A DNA stretch of 62,608 nt from a virus. Position numbers and translations under genes: made by a program. The notes beneath the pieces were generated by a model. The model was not told the origin of the DNA. It ran no database searches and was given only the letters and a program-made list of their open reading frames with translations. Positions 39,338-46,457 of the stretch are shown here, piece after piece (position 1 is the stretch's first letter; the number at the start of each line of letters is the position of its first letter). The stretch is taken from the IMG/VR virus record IMGVR_UViG_3300003323_000626, positions 1-62,608 of that record, one strand, 5' to 3'.

Positions 39338-40932
39338 GAAGCTGCGGGGAAATGACTTTGGCCAGGCACGTTCAGGAAGTAGACAAAGCCATGGGAACGC
39401 TGGCGGCGCTCAAGATTCCCCTTATCGACTGCCTCGTGTAGAATTTCCCGAAACGCCGTCTCCTTGATGGGCGCGATGTCCGCGGCGTAGCGAAGGAGGG
39501 CCTGCTTGGTCATCGCCTTGTCTTCCGAGCGCGGGAAAATGGAGATGAATTTGTCGAATGTGTATGTCTTCGGCTTGCCGCCCATCTTGCCGGAGGAAAC
39601 TGATTCGGTGGAGCAGGTGACATGCCGCTGAAGCGTGTCATCCCAGCGGAACGCCACCCCGTCCTTCTCCGTGATCGGTGCCTTGCGCTGCTTCTCGGAG
39701 GTGATGGTCGTGATCTCGCCGACCTTCTTCAGTAGCAGGTTGGATTCCGCCTTTCGTGTAAGCTGCTTGCCTAGGTGACCGCGGCCGTCGTCGCCGGACT
39801 TCTGCGCCTCGTTCGAGTGGATCACGCAAATGATCGGGCAGTTGTTGTCCACCGCCAAGGCCCGCAGCCAAGTGATAAAGTCGTTGCACTCAGCCTCGTC
39901 GTTCACGGAGGCTACGAAGTCTGCCACGCCGTCCAGGATGACCGTGAAGATGCCCTTGTGGGCGGTCTTGGCCTTGGTAATGGCGCGAGGAAGGGAAGCG
40001 CGGAGATCAGCGGCGCTCATGCCGACCATGGCATAGTGGTGCAGCCACGCGGGGTCGTCACTCTGGCCGGCCCGGGCCATTGAGCGGGAGTGGCAGGTCC
40101 ATGCGTCGTATGGGCTCTGCTCGGTGTCGAACAGAATCACCGCCTCGTCCGTGTGCGGGGCCGTGAACTTCAGAGTGTCCATATCGTGCCTGTCGTGGTG
40201 AGCGGCGACGATGGCGGCCACCGCGGCGCCGAGAGTAGCGGTCTTGCCTGTCTTGGCCCTGCTGATGATCGTCACTAGGTTGCCTGGTGTCGCGATCGGC
40301 TTGCCGGCGAGGAACAGGCGCGTCGTCGGCTCGGGCGGCGGGGACTGGAGTTTGACCCGGCGGCTGTCGAGATCGGTGGTCCTCTGATCCGGCGGTTGGA
40401 TCGACCGCTGAAGCTTGGCCCTGATTTCTTCGGGGTCGACGCCAAGCTTGATCTGTTCCTGGGCCCGTGCCGTCGCCTCTCGCAGGGAGCGCATGGCAGC
40501 CAAGTCCCGGACCCGGCGGATGAAATACTGGGCGTGCGCCGTCGTCGGAACCTTGCTTGTGACTTGGATGAGGTAGGCAAAGCCTCCGACCGCATCCAGC
40601 ATCCGGTTGGACTTCAGTTCCTCGGCCAAGGTGTCGAGGGTGAACGGCAGTTCCGCAGCAAGCGCGTTCAGGCCGTACTCAAAAAGCAGCCGCGCCGCGG
40701 GGAAGTAGAATGAGGCTGGAGTAAGCCCTGCGTCCTTTGCCGCGCGCAGCGTTGCCCACCCTTCCTCGGCGATTCCGTCCAGCAGGCAGCAGGCGATGAC
40801 GTGTTCCTCGGCTTCGGCTGAATGCGGAAGAGCACTGTCGGATTGGGGCGCTGCCTTGGGTAGGACAGGCGTGGCCGTCTCAAAGGATTCGGGGGCGGGC
40901 CCGTCGTCGAATTCCATGTCGGGGGGGGTCAT
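39334..40932 (-). CDS. replicative DNA helicase with DnaB-N and RepA-like domains
   Basis: 532 residues. Residues about 38-170 resemble the DnaB N-terminal domain (LPHSAEAEEHVIACCLLDGI, FTLDTLAEELKSNRMLDAVG, AYLIQVTSKVPTTAHAQYFI). Then a RecA-like ATPase domain: Walker A SRAKTGKT at about 224, DEAVILFDTEQSPYDAWTCH, Walker B FTVILDGVADF at about 330, IICVIHSNEAQKSGDD, GKQLTRKAESNLLL. This is the AAA_25/RepA hexameric helicase type. The C-terminal 90 residues are a winged-helix-like domain (KAMTKQALLRYAADIAPIKE). The protein should unwind the fork; no primase domain is present. ATG overlap with the gene upstream (four bases). Confidence 0.8.
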   Translation of the reverse strand: MTPPDMEFDDGPAPESFETATPVLPKAAPQSDSALPHSAEAEEHVIACCLLDGIAEEGWATLRAAKDAGLTPASFYFPAARLLFEYGLNALAAELPFTLDTLAEELKSNRMLDAVGGFAYLIQVTSKVPTTAHAQYFIRRVRDLAAMRSLREATARAQEQIKLGVDPEEIRAKLQRSIQPPDQRTTDLDSRRVKLQSPPPEPTTRLFLAGKPIATPGNLVTIISRAKTGKTATLGAAVAAIVAAHHDRHDMDTLKFTAPHTDEAVILFDTEQSPYDAWTCHSRSMARAGQSDDPAWLHHYAMVGMSAADLRASLPRAITKAKTAHKGIFTVILDGVADFVASVNDEAECNDFITWLRALAVDNNCPIICVIHSNEAQKSGDDGRGHLGKQLTRKAESNLLLKKVGEITTITSEKQRKAPITEKDGVAFRWDDTLQRHVTCSTESVSSGKMGGKPKTYTFDKFISIFPRSEDKAMTKQALLRYAADIAPIKETAFREILHEAVDKGNLERRQRSHGFVYFLNVPGQSHFPAAS

Positions 40933-41183
40933 CCTTCGCTCTCCTCGTTATCTTTGCGCTCTGCGATTCGCTCGCGTTCGTCGGATGCGATCTTCCGTTG
41001 CACAACCTGACCGTAGCGCGCGTACCAGTTGCCGGCCCCGAAATTGATCGTGCGCGTCCCTTCCAGCTCCGCTGGCATGTGGCGGGAGACGAATATCTGA
41101 ACCGTGTCGAAGTGTTCAGATAGTTGGTTGCAGTGCGCCTTGACCATTTCGATGTCGGCTTGGCGTTGGGTGTCGTCGGTCAT
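40929..41183 (-). CDS. small hypothetical protein
   Basis: 84 residues from ATG 41183. QADIEMVKAHCNQLSEHFDT, VQIFVSRHMPAELEGTRTIN, and a GNWYARYGQ segment with a charged tail (ERERIAERKDNEE). Strand-rich centre. It overlaps both neighbours by four bases. No family is recognised. Confidence 0.5.
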   Translation of the reverse strand: MTDDTQRQADIEMVKAHCNQLSEHFDTVQIFVSRHMPAELEGTRTINFGAGNWYARYGQVVQRKIASDERERIAERKDNEESEG

Positions 41184-41452
41184 CGACTCCTCCTTTTTTT
41201 TGCGCAAGCATCACACCCCGCCCCAAACCCGATCTCCGGCCCGTAGTAGTGCGCTGGGACCAGTCGGCAGTATATACAGAGGCCGGTGGCGCGAGCCTCT
41301 CGGACAGACGCGCGTTCTGCTCGCGGCTTCGGAAACGGTCGCTGGAGGATCAGCTTCTCGCCAGGCGTGGATGTCTCAGCCGGCAGGGCGACATGCCCGA
41401 AATACTGGAGCAGCGCCAGGTTTGGGCGGTCTTTTTTGCGGAGCTTTTTCAT
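41180..41452 (-). CDS. small zinc-ribbon-like protein
   Basis: 90 residues. CIYC and CDAC, 20 residues apart, form a ribbon (ARATGLCIYCRLVPAHYYGP). The N half is basic (MKKLRKKDRPNLALLQYFGH). Overlaps both neighbours by four bases. Likely metal-binding, function unknown. Confidence 0.55.
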   Translation of the reverse strand: MKKLRKKDRPNLALLQYFGHVALPAETSTPGEKLILQRPFPKPRAERASVREARATGLCIYCRLVPAHYYGPEIGFGAGCDACAKKRRSR

Positions 41453-41976
41453 GCGACCTCCATTTCACGCTGCGCAGGTTCGCGCGCCTCCGGCATATCC
41501 TTCGTGAGTAACTGGAGCGCCCATAGCCCCCCCCGTGTGAATCCAACGTGCGTGAATCCCGCTTTCCGATAGCAGCGACCGGGGTCGCGTTTGTGTCGCG
41601 TCTTCTCCGCGTCCACAAATGTCATCATGCCGTGCGCGGGCTCCGGCTCAACAGCCCACTTAGGATTCGTTGCGTGATACCAGCGAGTGATCGCCACGGC
41701 CTCGCGAATCAAATCAGACGAAAGTATGTCTGATTCATTTCGGAATATCGAATTCATCCACGCACCAGCCCACTGATGCTTCACGTATTGCGCGTATGGG
41801 AATGACGTGGCCCATACGGCCGTGGCCCTGTCTCCAAGAGTTCCGCCCATCACTATCAACGCAAAGCATCGCCCTGGAGGAAGAAACTGCGGACTCCCTA
41901 TCTTCTGTCGGTTGTAATGCCTGTCAGCCAACGGCAGGGCACGCGCGTCCGCTCTGTGTGAAAGAAACCAGTTCAT
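41449..41976 (-). CDS. GNAT-fold protein, Mom-like candidate
   Basis: 175 residues. ALPLADRHYNRQKIGSPQFL, then GDRATAVWATSFPYAQYVKH, WAGAWMNSIFRNESDILSSD, LIREAVAITRWYHATNPKWA, GMMTFVDAEKTRHKRDPGRC and YRKAGFTHVGFTRGGLWALQ. The order (strand, SS.LI.EA.AIT helix, strand with FVD, CYRKAGF) is that of GNAT folds, and resembles phage proteins related to the Mu Mom base-modifying enzyme, which adds a carbamoylmethyl-type group to adenine. No Mom-specific helper gene is visible, so substrate is open. Coupled by four bases on both sides. Confidence 0.6.
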   Translation of the reverse strand: MNWFLSHRADARALPLADRHYNRQKIGSPQFLPPGRCFALIVMGGTLGDRATAVWATSFPYAQYVKHQWAGAWMNSIFRNESDILSSDLIREAVAITRWYHATNPKWAVEPEPAHGMMTFVDAEKTRHKRDPGRCYRKAGFTHVGFTRGGLWALQLLTKDMPEAREPAQREMEVA

Positions 41977-42194
41977 TCCCCCACTCCGCTAAGGATTGGG
42001 GTCAAGGGCGTGGGTGTCGTGTCTGAGGGGGTGAGGCGGGCTGAAAAATAAACACGCGCTACGGCTCTCCCGACGACAGCAATCGCCGACCGTAGCGCGT
42101 GGGCGGTTGACTGTTGCCAGCCGGCCGCCAAATGAAAAGCGCCCGGCATCCGGAGACGCGCGAGCGCAAAAGTGGTTTGTAGTGCTGTCTTCAT
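41973..42194 (-). CDS. small hypothetical protein
   Basis: 73 residues from ATG 42194, 43 bases after the CTTGACGG element. ALQTTFALARLRMPGAFHLA, AHALRSAIAVVGRAVARVYF. Ala-rich helices. A longer start at 42236 overlaps the promoter-like element, so it is unlikely. No family is recognised. Confidence 0.4.
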   Translation of the reverse strand: MKTALQTTFALARLRMPGAFHLAAGWQQSTAHALRSAIAVVGRAVARVYFSARLTPSDTTPTPLTPILSGVGE

Positions 42195-42224
42195 CGGGAG
42201 AATTCCGACAAAGACGAGCGGGTT

Positions 42225-42250
42225 ATCTGCCGTCAAGAGTCAAGTAGGTG
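42225..42250 (-). promoter_or_regulatory. CTTGACGG element (minus strand)
   Basis: On the minus strand the region reads CTTGACTCTTGACGGCAGAT: two overlapping TTGAC boxes, the second in the shared CTTGACGG core. The right arm GGCA is conserved with copies at 33579 and 45863; the left arm is not. It sits 43 bases before the start at 42194. Confidence 0.45.
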
Positions 42251-42277
42251 AAAACGGAAAATAATTGGGGTATGGAC

Positions 42278-42595
42278 CTACTTCCGAGGGCGACCGCCTT
42301 TCTTTCCGTTTCGCCTCGCCGCCGCCGCTTTCTTTTCGCTTTGCGCGGAACCGATCAGCGATCCCGGAGAAACCAGCCAGCAGCGCAAGTGGCCGTAGCC
42401 AAATGAATCTTTTCCTGCTGCTCTGGCCTCGTGAAGCAGCAGCTTCACCGGCCCTTTGCCTTTGTAGCGCCTTGCGATTACGAAGCACAGCTGGCCATCT
42501 TCAAAGTCTTTCAGGGAGCCCGAGAACTTCATTGGCTTTTCCTTTCTCGGAGCGGCGGGAATCGTGCCGGAGCAATGATAGGTGAGTGTTTTCAT
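42278..42595 (-). CDS. small hypothetical protein with a basic tail
   Basis: 105 residues from ATG 42595: MKTLTYHCSGTIPAAPRKEK, FSGSLKDFEDGQLCFVIARR, YKGKGPVKLLLHEARAAGKD, ending AAAARRNGKKGGRPRK. The AAAARRNGKKGGRPRK tail recurs in many phage small proteins and resembles an AT-hook-like RP.K basic end. It follows the 42619 inverted repeat. Confidence 0.55.
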   Translation of the reverse strand: MKTLTYHCSGTIPAAPRKEKPMKFSGSLKDFEDGQLCFVIARRYKGKGPVKLLLHEARAAGKDSFGYGHLRCWLVSPGSLIGSAQSEKKAAAARRNGKKGGRPRK

Positions 42596-42618
42596 GGTGC
42601 GTCCATGAAAACCCATCG

Positions 42619-42637
42619 TTGGGTTATGTCAACCCAA
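42619..42637 (-). promoter_or_regulatory. perfect inverted repeat TTGGGTT / AACCCAA
   Basis: TTGGGTT at 42619-42625, ATGTC, AACCCAA at 42631-42637: seven perfect pairs with a 5-base centre. On the minus strand the centre contains TTGACA. It lies 24 bases before the ATG at 42595, so the repeat can act as an operator over a -35-type box. The pattern, an inverted repeat around TTGAC, is shared with the CTTGACG elements but the arms differ. Confidence 0.5.
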
Positions 42638-42644
42638 CAGGGGG

Positions 42645-42905
42645 CTACGCCGGACTCAAAATCCAAATCGCCCGCGCGTGAATATGCGGCGCGCAATAGC
42701 GGCCCTTGCCCGGGCGAGCGATGAAGCCGCGGCGATGCCAGTATGAGAGCTTGTGCGAAATCCACTCGCGCTGACAGAAGCCGTCGTTGGTCGCGTCGAA
42801 AATAGGAGAGAGCGCCTTCGCCGTCATCGGATCGCGTTGCGTTGCGATCAACTCCCACAGGCGAGTCTCGTTGAAGCTCAGGTGATAGAAGCGGGAGAGT
42901 TTCAT
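42645..42905 (-). CDS. small winged-helix-like hypothetical protein
   Basis: 86 residues: FYHLSFNETRLWELIATQRD, PMTAKALSPIFDATNDGFCQ, REWISHKLSYWHRRGFIARP. Helix-turn-helix-like spacing followed by a wing (GKGRYCAPH) suggests DNA binding. Coupled by a four-base overlap. No family is named. Confidence 0.5.
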   Translation of the reverse strand: MKLSRFYHLSFNETRLWELIATQRDPMTAKALSPIFDATNDGFCQREWISHKLSYWHRRGFIARPGKGRYCAPHIHARAIWILSPA

Positions 42906-43210
42906 GCGGCCCTGTTCATTCTGCGCGCGATGGCCTCAAGCTGGTCGCGGTAGTAGCGGCTGGGCTGTCCGGCGATCATGCGCTCAAGTGCCCTGATTGT
43001 ATGCTGGCGACGGATGATGGTGTCCTGACGTCCCCGCCGAACGCCGCGCTTGCTCGTGTTGGCAGCGCAGAATTTCCGATACCAGGAACAGTTCTTTGAC
43101 ACCGCGACCCGGATCATGCCGCACTCGTTCGTGTATCGCTTCTGTGGAACGAGGATGACTTCCAGTTGCGAACTCTGGAGTTCGGCGAGCATGAGTTCGA
43201 GCGGGTTCAT
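42902..43210 (-). CDS. small hypothetical protein
   Basis: 102 residues: LMLAELQSSQLEVILVPQKR, MIRVAVSKNCSWYRKFCAAN, TSKRGVRRGRQDTIIRRQHT, and a basic helix MIAGQPSRYYRDQLEAIARR. Basic and possibly nucleic-acid-binding. Coupled by four bases on both sides. Confidence 0.5.
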   Translation of the reverse strand: MNPLELMLAELQSSQLEVILVPQKRYTNECGMIRVAVSKNCSWYRKFCAANTSKRGVRRGRQDTIIRRQHTIRALERMIAGQPSRYYRDQLEAIARRMNRAA

Positions 43211-43407
43211 CTCCCCACCTGAATCCCCGGCTTCTTGGAAGCAACAACCTTGTAACCCATGAACTCAAAGCCAATGACATTGCGCTCAAGCTCTTTCTCT
43301 AATTCGCGTTGCTTGACCGGACCGAGATAGATGCGCCTCACTGGAATGCCGTTCATGTGCGCCTCATAAATCGCTTCGGCAATCAGAACAAGGATGGGCG
43401 CAGTCAT
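43207..43407 (-). CDS. small hypothetical protein
   Basis: 66 residues: PILVLIAEAIYEAHMNGIPV, RRIYLGPVKQRELEKELERN, then VIGFEFMGYKVVASKKPGIQ. Helix then strands. The 51 bases before the next gene (43408-43458) hold no gene. Confidence 0.5.
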   Translation of the reverse strand: MTAPILVLIAEAIYEAHMNGIPVRRIYLGPVKQRELEKELERNVIGFEFMGYKVVASKKPGIQVGR

Positions 43408-43458
43408 GGCTTATGTGAGTCGCGCCGCACGCCTCCGGTCCTAATCCTATGATTCGGC

Positions 43459-43674
43459 TTAGTCATGCGGCTCCGGATTAAACACGACCCACCTCACCTG
43501 AAAACTGGCATACTCCGTGCGCCCGCAACGGCATTGAATCAGATTCTCGCATTCCTTCGTCCATATATCGCATTCCGGCGAACAGTCCGCGTGCATGGAC
43601 ACTACGCGATGACGCACGCATTTCCAATGCCTGTGGCGGCAGAATTTGCGGAGGATGTATTGGAGGATGGACAT
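43459..43674 (-). CDS. small Cys-rich hypothetical protein
   Basis: 71 residues from ATG 43674: MSILQYILRKFCRHRHWKCV, then CSPECDIWTKECENLIQCRC and GRTEYASFQVRWVVFNPEPH. Cys/His-rich: suited to one zinc ribbon. A short phage protein style seen in many genomes. Confidence 0.55.
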   Translation of the reverse strand: MSILQYILRKFCRHRHWKCVRHRVVSMHADCSPECDIWTKECENLIQCRCGRTEYASFQVRWVVFNPEPHD

Positions 43675-43685
43675 GCGGGTACAGG

Positions 43686-43970
43686 CTAAAACGCCAAATA
43701 CGCCATCGTCCACTTCATCTCGTTTCTCCCGGTTGCGTCGCACGTCGTGGTCTCGCATGCAGGCGGCCAAAGGAGTGCCAGCGGCTCGCCGTCCAGCAGA
43801 AGCATCTTTTCTGCTTTGTCCGGGTGGATTTCCCAGCGCAGCCGAGGAATGAGCACGGCATCGGAGGCTGGGAATTTCAGGCGCGCGTGCGCCAACCGAC
43901 GAATCAGGTCGTCCTGATCCTGAGCTATTTTGCGGGCAATGTCGGTGGTGATTGAGGTGAGCGGGTCCAT
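43686..43970 (-). CDS. small hypothetical protein
   Basis: 94 residues: TSITTDIARKIAQDQDDLIR, RLAHARLKFPASDAVLIPRL, WEIHPDKAEKMLLLDGEPLA. Helix then beta. No family is recognised. Confidence 0.5.
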   Translation of the reverse strand: MDPLTSITTDIARKIAQDQDDLIRRLAHARLKFPASDAVLIPRLRWEIHPDKAEKMLLLDGEPLALLWPPACETTTCDATGRNEMKWTMAYLAF

Positions 43971-43973
43971 GGG

Positions 43974-44231
43974 TCAGGGCTTGTAACCATCCAGTAGTTT
44001 CCGAAACGCCTGCTCGGTGGACATATTCCCTTCGACGGCGACGCTGATTTCCGTGCGACTGTCGCCAATCCAGAAACGCTCAACGCGGTAGTGGGAGTAT
44101 TTGATGACGGAATGCATGTCCATTTCCGCATCCGGATCGCGGGGCTCGGTCGCGGCAAAGTCCCGCCGCCCCCTATGGTCGATTCGCTGTCCGTCCGCGG
44201 CTCCGCCGATGCAGAGGATTTTGTCAGTCAT
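43974..44231 (-). CDS. small hypothetical protein
   Basis: 85 residues: MTDKILCIGGAADGQRIDHR, MHSVIKYSHYRVERFWIGDS, RTEISVAVEGNMSTEQAFRK. A CIGGAADGQRI start is common in small phage proteins. Overlaps the upstream gene by eight bases. Confidence 0.5.
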   Translation of the reverse strand: MTDKILCIGGAADGQRIDHRGRRDFAATEPRDPDAEMDMHSVIKYSHYRVERFWIGDSRTEISVAVEGNMSTEQAFRKLLDGYKP

Positions 44232-44586
44232 GGCGCACCTCTTGGCCGTGGGCTCGAAGCAGGGCGATCACGGCGGCATGGGGGAAGGACTCGGTTTCCC
44301 CGCTGCTTCTTCCGGCCCATTCAAGAGGCATGTCATGGCGATGAATCTCAACCGTGACTCCAAATCCCGGAAGGTGGCGCTGGGCCCGCCAAATCCACTT
44401 GTCCAGCCATGACAGCACTGCATCGGCGTTTCGGCAGAAGTCGGTCGGTCGCATCTGAAAGCACCCATTGTCATCGCGCCACCCGTCCATGACGAACCCT
44501 CTTGTGCGATGCGGCATCCACCCTGCCACTTTTTCCGCGAAGCGCGCATTCAGCGCGTCGAGGTTGGTTGATTTTATTGGGGTCAT
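44224..44586 (-). CDS. hypothetical protein
   Basis: 120 residues from ATG 44586: NLDALNARFAEKVAGWMPHR, RGFVMDGWRDDNGCFQMRPT, DFCRNADAVLSWLDKWIWRA, and FGVTVEIHRHDMPLEWAGRS. The DALNARFAEKVAGW...W and DFC...DAVL pattern is known in many phage accessory proteins of unknown function. Coupled by four bases. Confidence 0.6.
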   Translation of the reverse strand: MTPIKSTNLDALNARFAEKVAGWMPHRTRGFVMDGWRDDNGCFQMRPTDFCRNADAVLSWLDKWIWRAQRHLPGFGVTVEIHRHDMPLEWAGRSSGETESFPHAAVIALLRAHGQEVRHD

Positions 44587-44909
44587 TGTTCCGCTCCCAG
44601 TAACACAAAGCATTCGATTCTCCATTTTCCAGGACCGTATCCGTTCACGCGAAACACGTAGCGATCGTGCGGATACGACGTGTCCGTGTGAAGAAATCCG
44701 GTCGGAAAAATCTCCTTCAGAACATCAATCAGTTGTTCAGGCGTAAGCATGCCGCTCTTGCTGTGCGGGTACACGATTATGTCCAAATCCTTTTCGGATG
44801 ATCCAGCGTGTAGCACGCTTCCGGCGAGGGCGCAGTGCGCGTGCCTTGGGATTAGCTGCTGTTCCAGCCAGCGCGCAAACGGGATAGCATCTTCAAGTTC
44901 GATTTTCAT
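44583..44909 (-). CDS. nucleotidyltransferase-fold protein
   Basis: 108 residues from ATG 44909. ALAGSVLHAGSSEKDLDIIV, then YPHSKSGMLTPEQLIDVLKE. The GS-x7-SxxDLDIIVYP pattern is the active-site strand of the pol-beta-like nucleotidyltransferase fold (two Asp), preceded by a helix. It is short for a full enzyme, so a truncated or minimal member is possible. Overlaps its neighbour by four bases. Confidence 0.6.
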   Translation of the reverse strand: MKIELEDAIPFARWLEQQLIPRHAHCALAGSVLHAGSSEKDLDIIVYPHSKSGMLTPEQLIDVLKEIFPTGFLHTDTSYPHDRYVFRVNGYGPGKWRIECFVLLGAEQ

Positions 44910-44914
44910 AAAAT

Positions 44915-45184
44915 TCAGTCTTCCCACCATCCCCTCCCGACCGGCTTGCTCTCCTTCTCCTTGCGCCGCCCTGCCGCGCAGTCATCGAGATACGCTCGCA
45001 GCGTGGCCGCGTCCTTCTCTGCTGCATCCTGGGTCTGGTGCTCAAAAGCGATGTGCGGGTATGGTGCTGCACGGAATAGGCGAGGGCCGACCGGCATGAC
45101 TTGGCCGTAGCTGGAGGCGAGGAGGTGGAATCGCTCGCTCTCCATGTCGAATTCGACGGAGATGGTGGGGACGATGGCGGTCAT
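44915..45184 (-). CDS. small hypothetical protein
   Basis: 89 residues from ATG 45184 (ATGA overlap): VPTISVEFDMESERFHLLAS, SYGQVMPVGPRLFRAAPYPH, TQDAAEKDAATLRAYLDDCA, basic end. Beta then helix. No family is recognised. Confidence 0.5.
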   Translation of the reverse strand: MTAIVPTISVEFDMESERFHLLASSYGQVMPVGPRLFRAAPYPHIAFEHQTQDAAEKDAATLRAYLDDCAAGRRKEKESKPVGRGWWED

Positions 45185-45327
45185 CTCCTGTCTCTCCACA
45201 TGCAGCCGAGTATAATGGGCCAGATAAACGGCAGCGCGATCATCATGAATACGGAGTTGTGCTTCTTTTCAACAGCGCCAAGCGTGAACAGGTAGCCGAT
45301 AAGCCAGGTGGTGAGGGCCGTGCTCAT
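45181..45327 (-). CDS. 48-residue two-helix membrane protein
   Basis: ATG 45327, overlapping the upstream stop, to TGA 45181, overlapping the next start. MSTALTTWLIGYLFTLGAVE then KKHNSVFMMIALPFIWPIIL and GCMWRDRR: two membrane helices with a charged loop and basic end. A compact membrane protein of unknown role. Confidence 0.55.
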   Translation of the reverse strand: MSTALTTWLIGYLFTLGAVEKKHNSVFMMIALPFIWPIILGCMWRDRR

Positions 45328-45530
45328 AACAACCAATGCTTGAGCCCGGAGCGCACGACCAAATCCTCAAGAGCAGCAACCTCGCTCTCCCCGCTTCCCA
45401 CGAGGTCTTCAGTGATAATCGCGAACCACTTCCCTGCCTCGTTCTTTCCGGTGACGACATCGTGCCGCTTCATCCACGCGAGGCGCGGCGAGAGCTGAGT
45501 CACTTCTGATTCCGGGAAGAGTTCGGGCAT
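45324..45530 (-). CDS. small hypothetical protein
   Basis: 68 residues: MPELFPESEVTQLSPRLAWM, KRHDVVTGKNEAGKWFAIIT, EDLVGSGESEVAALEDLVVR. Strands and a helix; a phage protein style. No family is recognised. Confidence 0.5.
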   Translation of the reverse strand: MPELFPESEVTQLSPRLAWMKRHDVVTGKNEAGKWFAIITEDLVGSGESEVAALEDLVVRSGLKHWLL

Positions 45531-45531
45531 A

Positions 45532-45822
45532 TCAGGCCTCCGTGCGAGAGGTAATATCCTCCAAGCGGAGCGTCAGATTGCGCACGCGACGGAATTGGCT
45601 GCGCAGGAAATCGGCCGCTGGCACGAGGGCTGAATCTGGGGCGCATTCGCCCTTTTCTCCTGGTGCTGGAATCTCTGATCTCACGACGCTCTTAATTTTT
45701 TCTGCGTGCGCTTCGATTGCTGCGTGCAGATTGTCGATGGCGCTAGAAAGTTGGCTCTGCATCTCTTCGACTTGAGTGGATTGGCGAGCGACGGCATTTT
45801 TGGGGGAGGACTGATGGTTCAT
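45532..45822 (-). CDS. small coiled-coil hypothetical protein
   Basis: 96 residues from ATG 45822: QVEEMQSQLSSAIDNLHAAI, EAHAEKIKSVVRSEIPAPGE, FLRSQFRRVRNLTLRLEDIT. Coiled-coil pattern. First gene of the minus-strand block read from the divergent region that also serves the regulator. Confidence 0.5.
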   Translation of the reverse strand: MNHQSSPKNAVARQSTQVEEMQSQLSSAIDNLHAAIEAHAEKIKSVVRSEIPAPGEKGECAPDSALVPAADFLRSQFRRVRNLTLRLEDITSRTEA

Positions 45823-45862
45823 GCGCGTATCCTGCACGTCTCCATTTTCCGAATCAAGTCCA

Positions 45863-45880
45863 TTTTCCGCTTGACGGCAA
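45863..45880 (+). promoter_or_regulatory. CTTGACGG element in front of the HTH regulator
   Basis: TTTTCCGCTTGACGGCAA is almost the same as copy 1 (one arm base changed). It lies about 58 bases (core to ATG) before the regulator at 45928, in the 105-base divergent gap to the minus-strand block. A likely site for a regulator acting on its own gene. Confidence 0.5.
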
Positions 45881-45927
45881 AGAATCAGCGGGACTTGCTG
45901 CGGCGGCATGAAGTCAGTCTTTAACGC

Positions 45928-46209
45928 ATGACCGCCTCCGCCCAAATCAAGAAAGCTGCCACGGTGTTACGCCGCGAGCACCGCAACCATCACACGGTTT
46001 CATCCAAGAAGGCCCTCCGCCTGTTCGCTGCGGCCCTCGGCAAGCGCCGCGAGGAAATGCGGATGTCCAGGACCGAGTTGGCCGAGGAGGTTGGCGTATC
46101 CTACTTCACCATGGCCCACATTGAACTGGGCGAAAATTGGCCGTCCATCCCTGTGTACCTCGCGATCTGCAAGGCGCTTCAGGTGGGCGTGCCGCCGTTG
46201 ATGAAATGA
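45928..46209 (+). CDS. Xre/Cro-type helix-turn-helix regulator
   Basis: 93 residues. The C-terminal part, LGKRREEMRMSRTELAEEVG then VSYFTMAHIELGENWPSIPV and YLAICKALQVG, is a five-helix HTH_3 domain (R-x3-L-A-E-x-V-G-V-S, then E.G...P....L..I...L). The N-terminal 35 residues are basic (KKAATVLRREHRNHHTVSSK). A phage repressor or Cro-like switch protein is expected; it stands opposite the minus-strand block and directly before a Cys-rich gene. Coupled to the next gene by four bases. Confidence 0.8.
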   Translation: MTASAQIKKAATVLRREHRNHHTVSSKKALRLFAAALGKRREEMRMSRTELAEEVGVSYFTMAHIELGENWPSIPVYLAICKALQVGVPPLMK

Positions 46210-46457
46210 GTGGAGAGCTTATCACATGCCCCGCCTGTTACGGAAGGGGCGAATGGGAGACTGAGTGCTGCAATGGAGCCGGCGGGTGTGACTGCCGCGG
46301 CCAGGTTGTTCCTATGGGGCTATGTCGCGTTTGCTGTGGATCGGGCCAAATTAAGGAAAGCGCCCCGTACTGTCAGAGGATGGCCAATATAAATTCCATT
46401 CGCGGTCGCTGTTTCATTGGGAGCGGGCCGACTTTTGGGTATTGGGCTGGAAAATGA
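46206..46457 (+). CDS. Cys-rich DnaJ-type zinc-finger protein
   Basis: 83 residues: CPACYGRGEW, then CCNGAGGCDCRGQ, CRVCCGSGQIKESAPYCQRM. The C..C.G.G type repeats match the zinc domain of DnaJ-like proteins without a J domain. Such small Cys-rich proteins occur in phage early operons. Coupled to the HTH gene. Confidence 0.6.
   Translation: MSGELITCPACYGRGEWETECCNGAGGCDCRGQVVPMGLCRVCCGSGQIKESAPYCQRMANINSIRGRCFIGSGPTFGYWAGK

Noticed and set aside
42240-42488. 82-residue minus-strand frame
   Set aside because: It overlaps the better-supported gene at 42278-42595 in another frame and has a shadow-type Arg/Lys composition.
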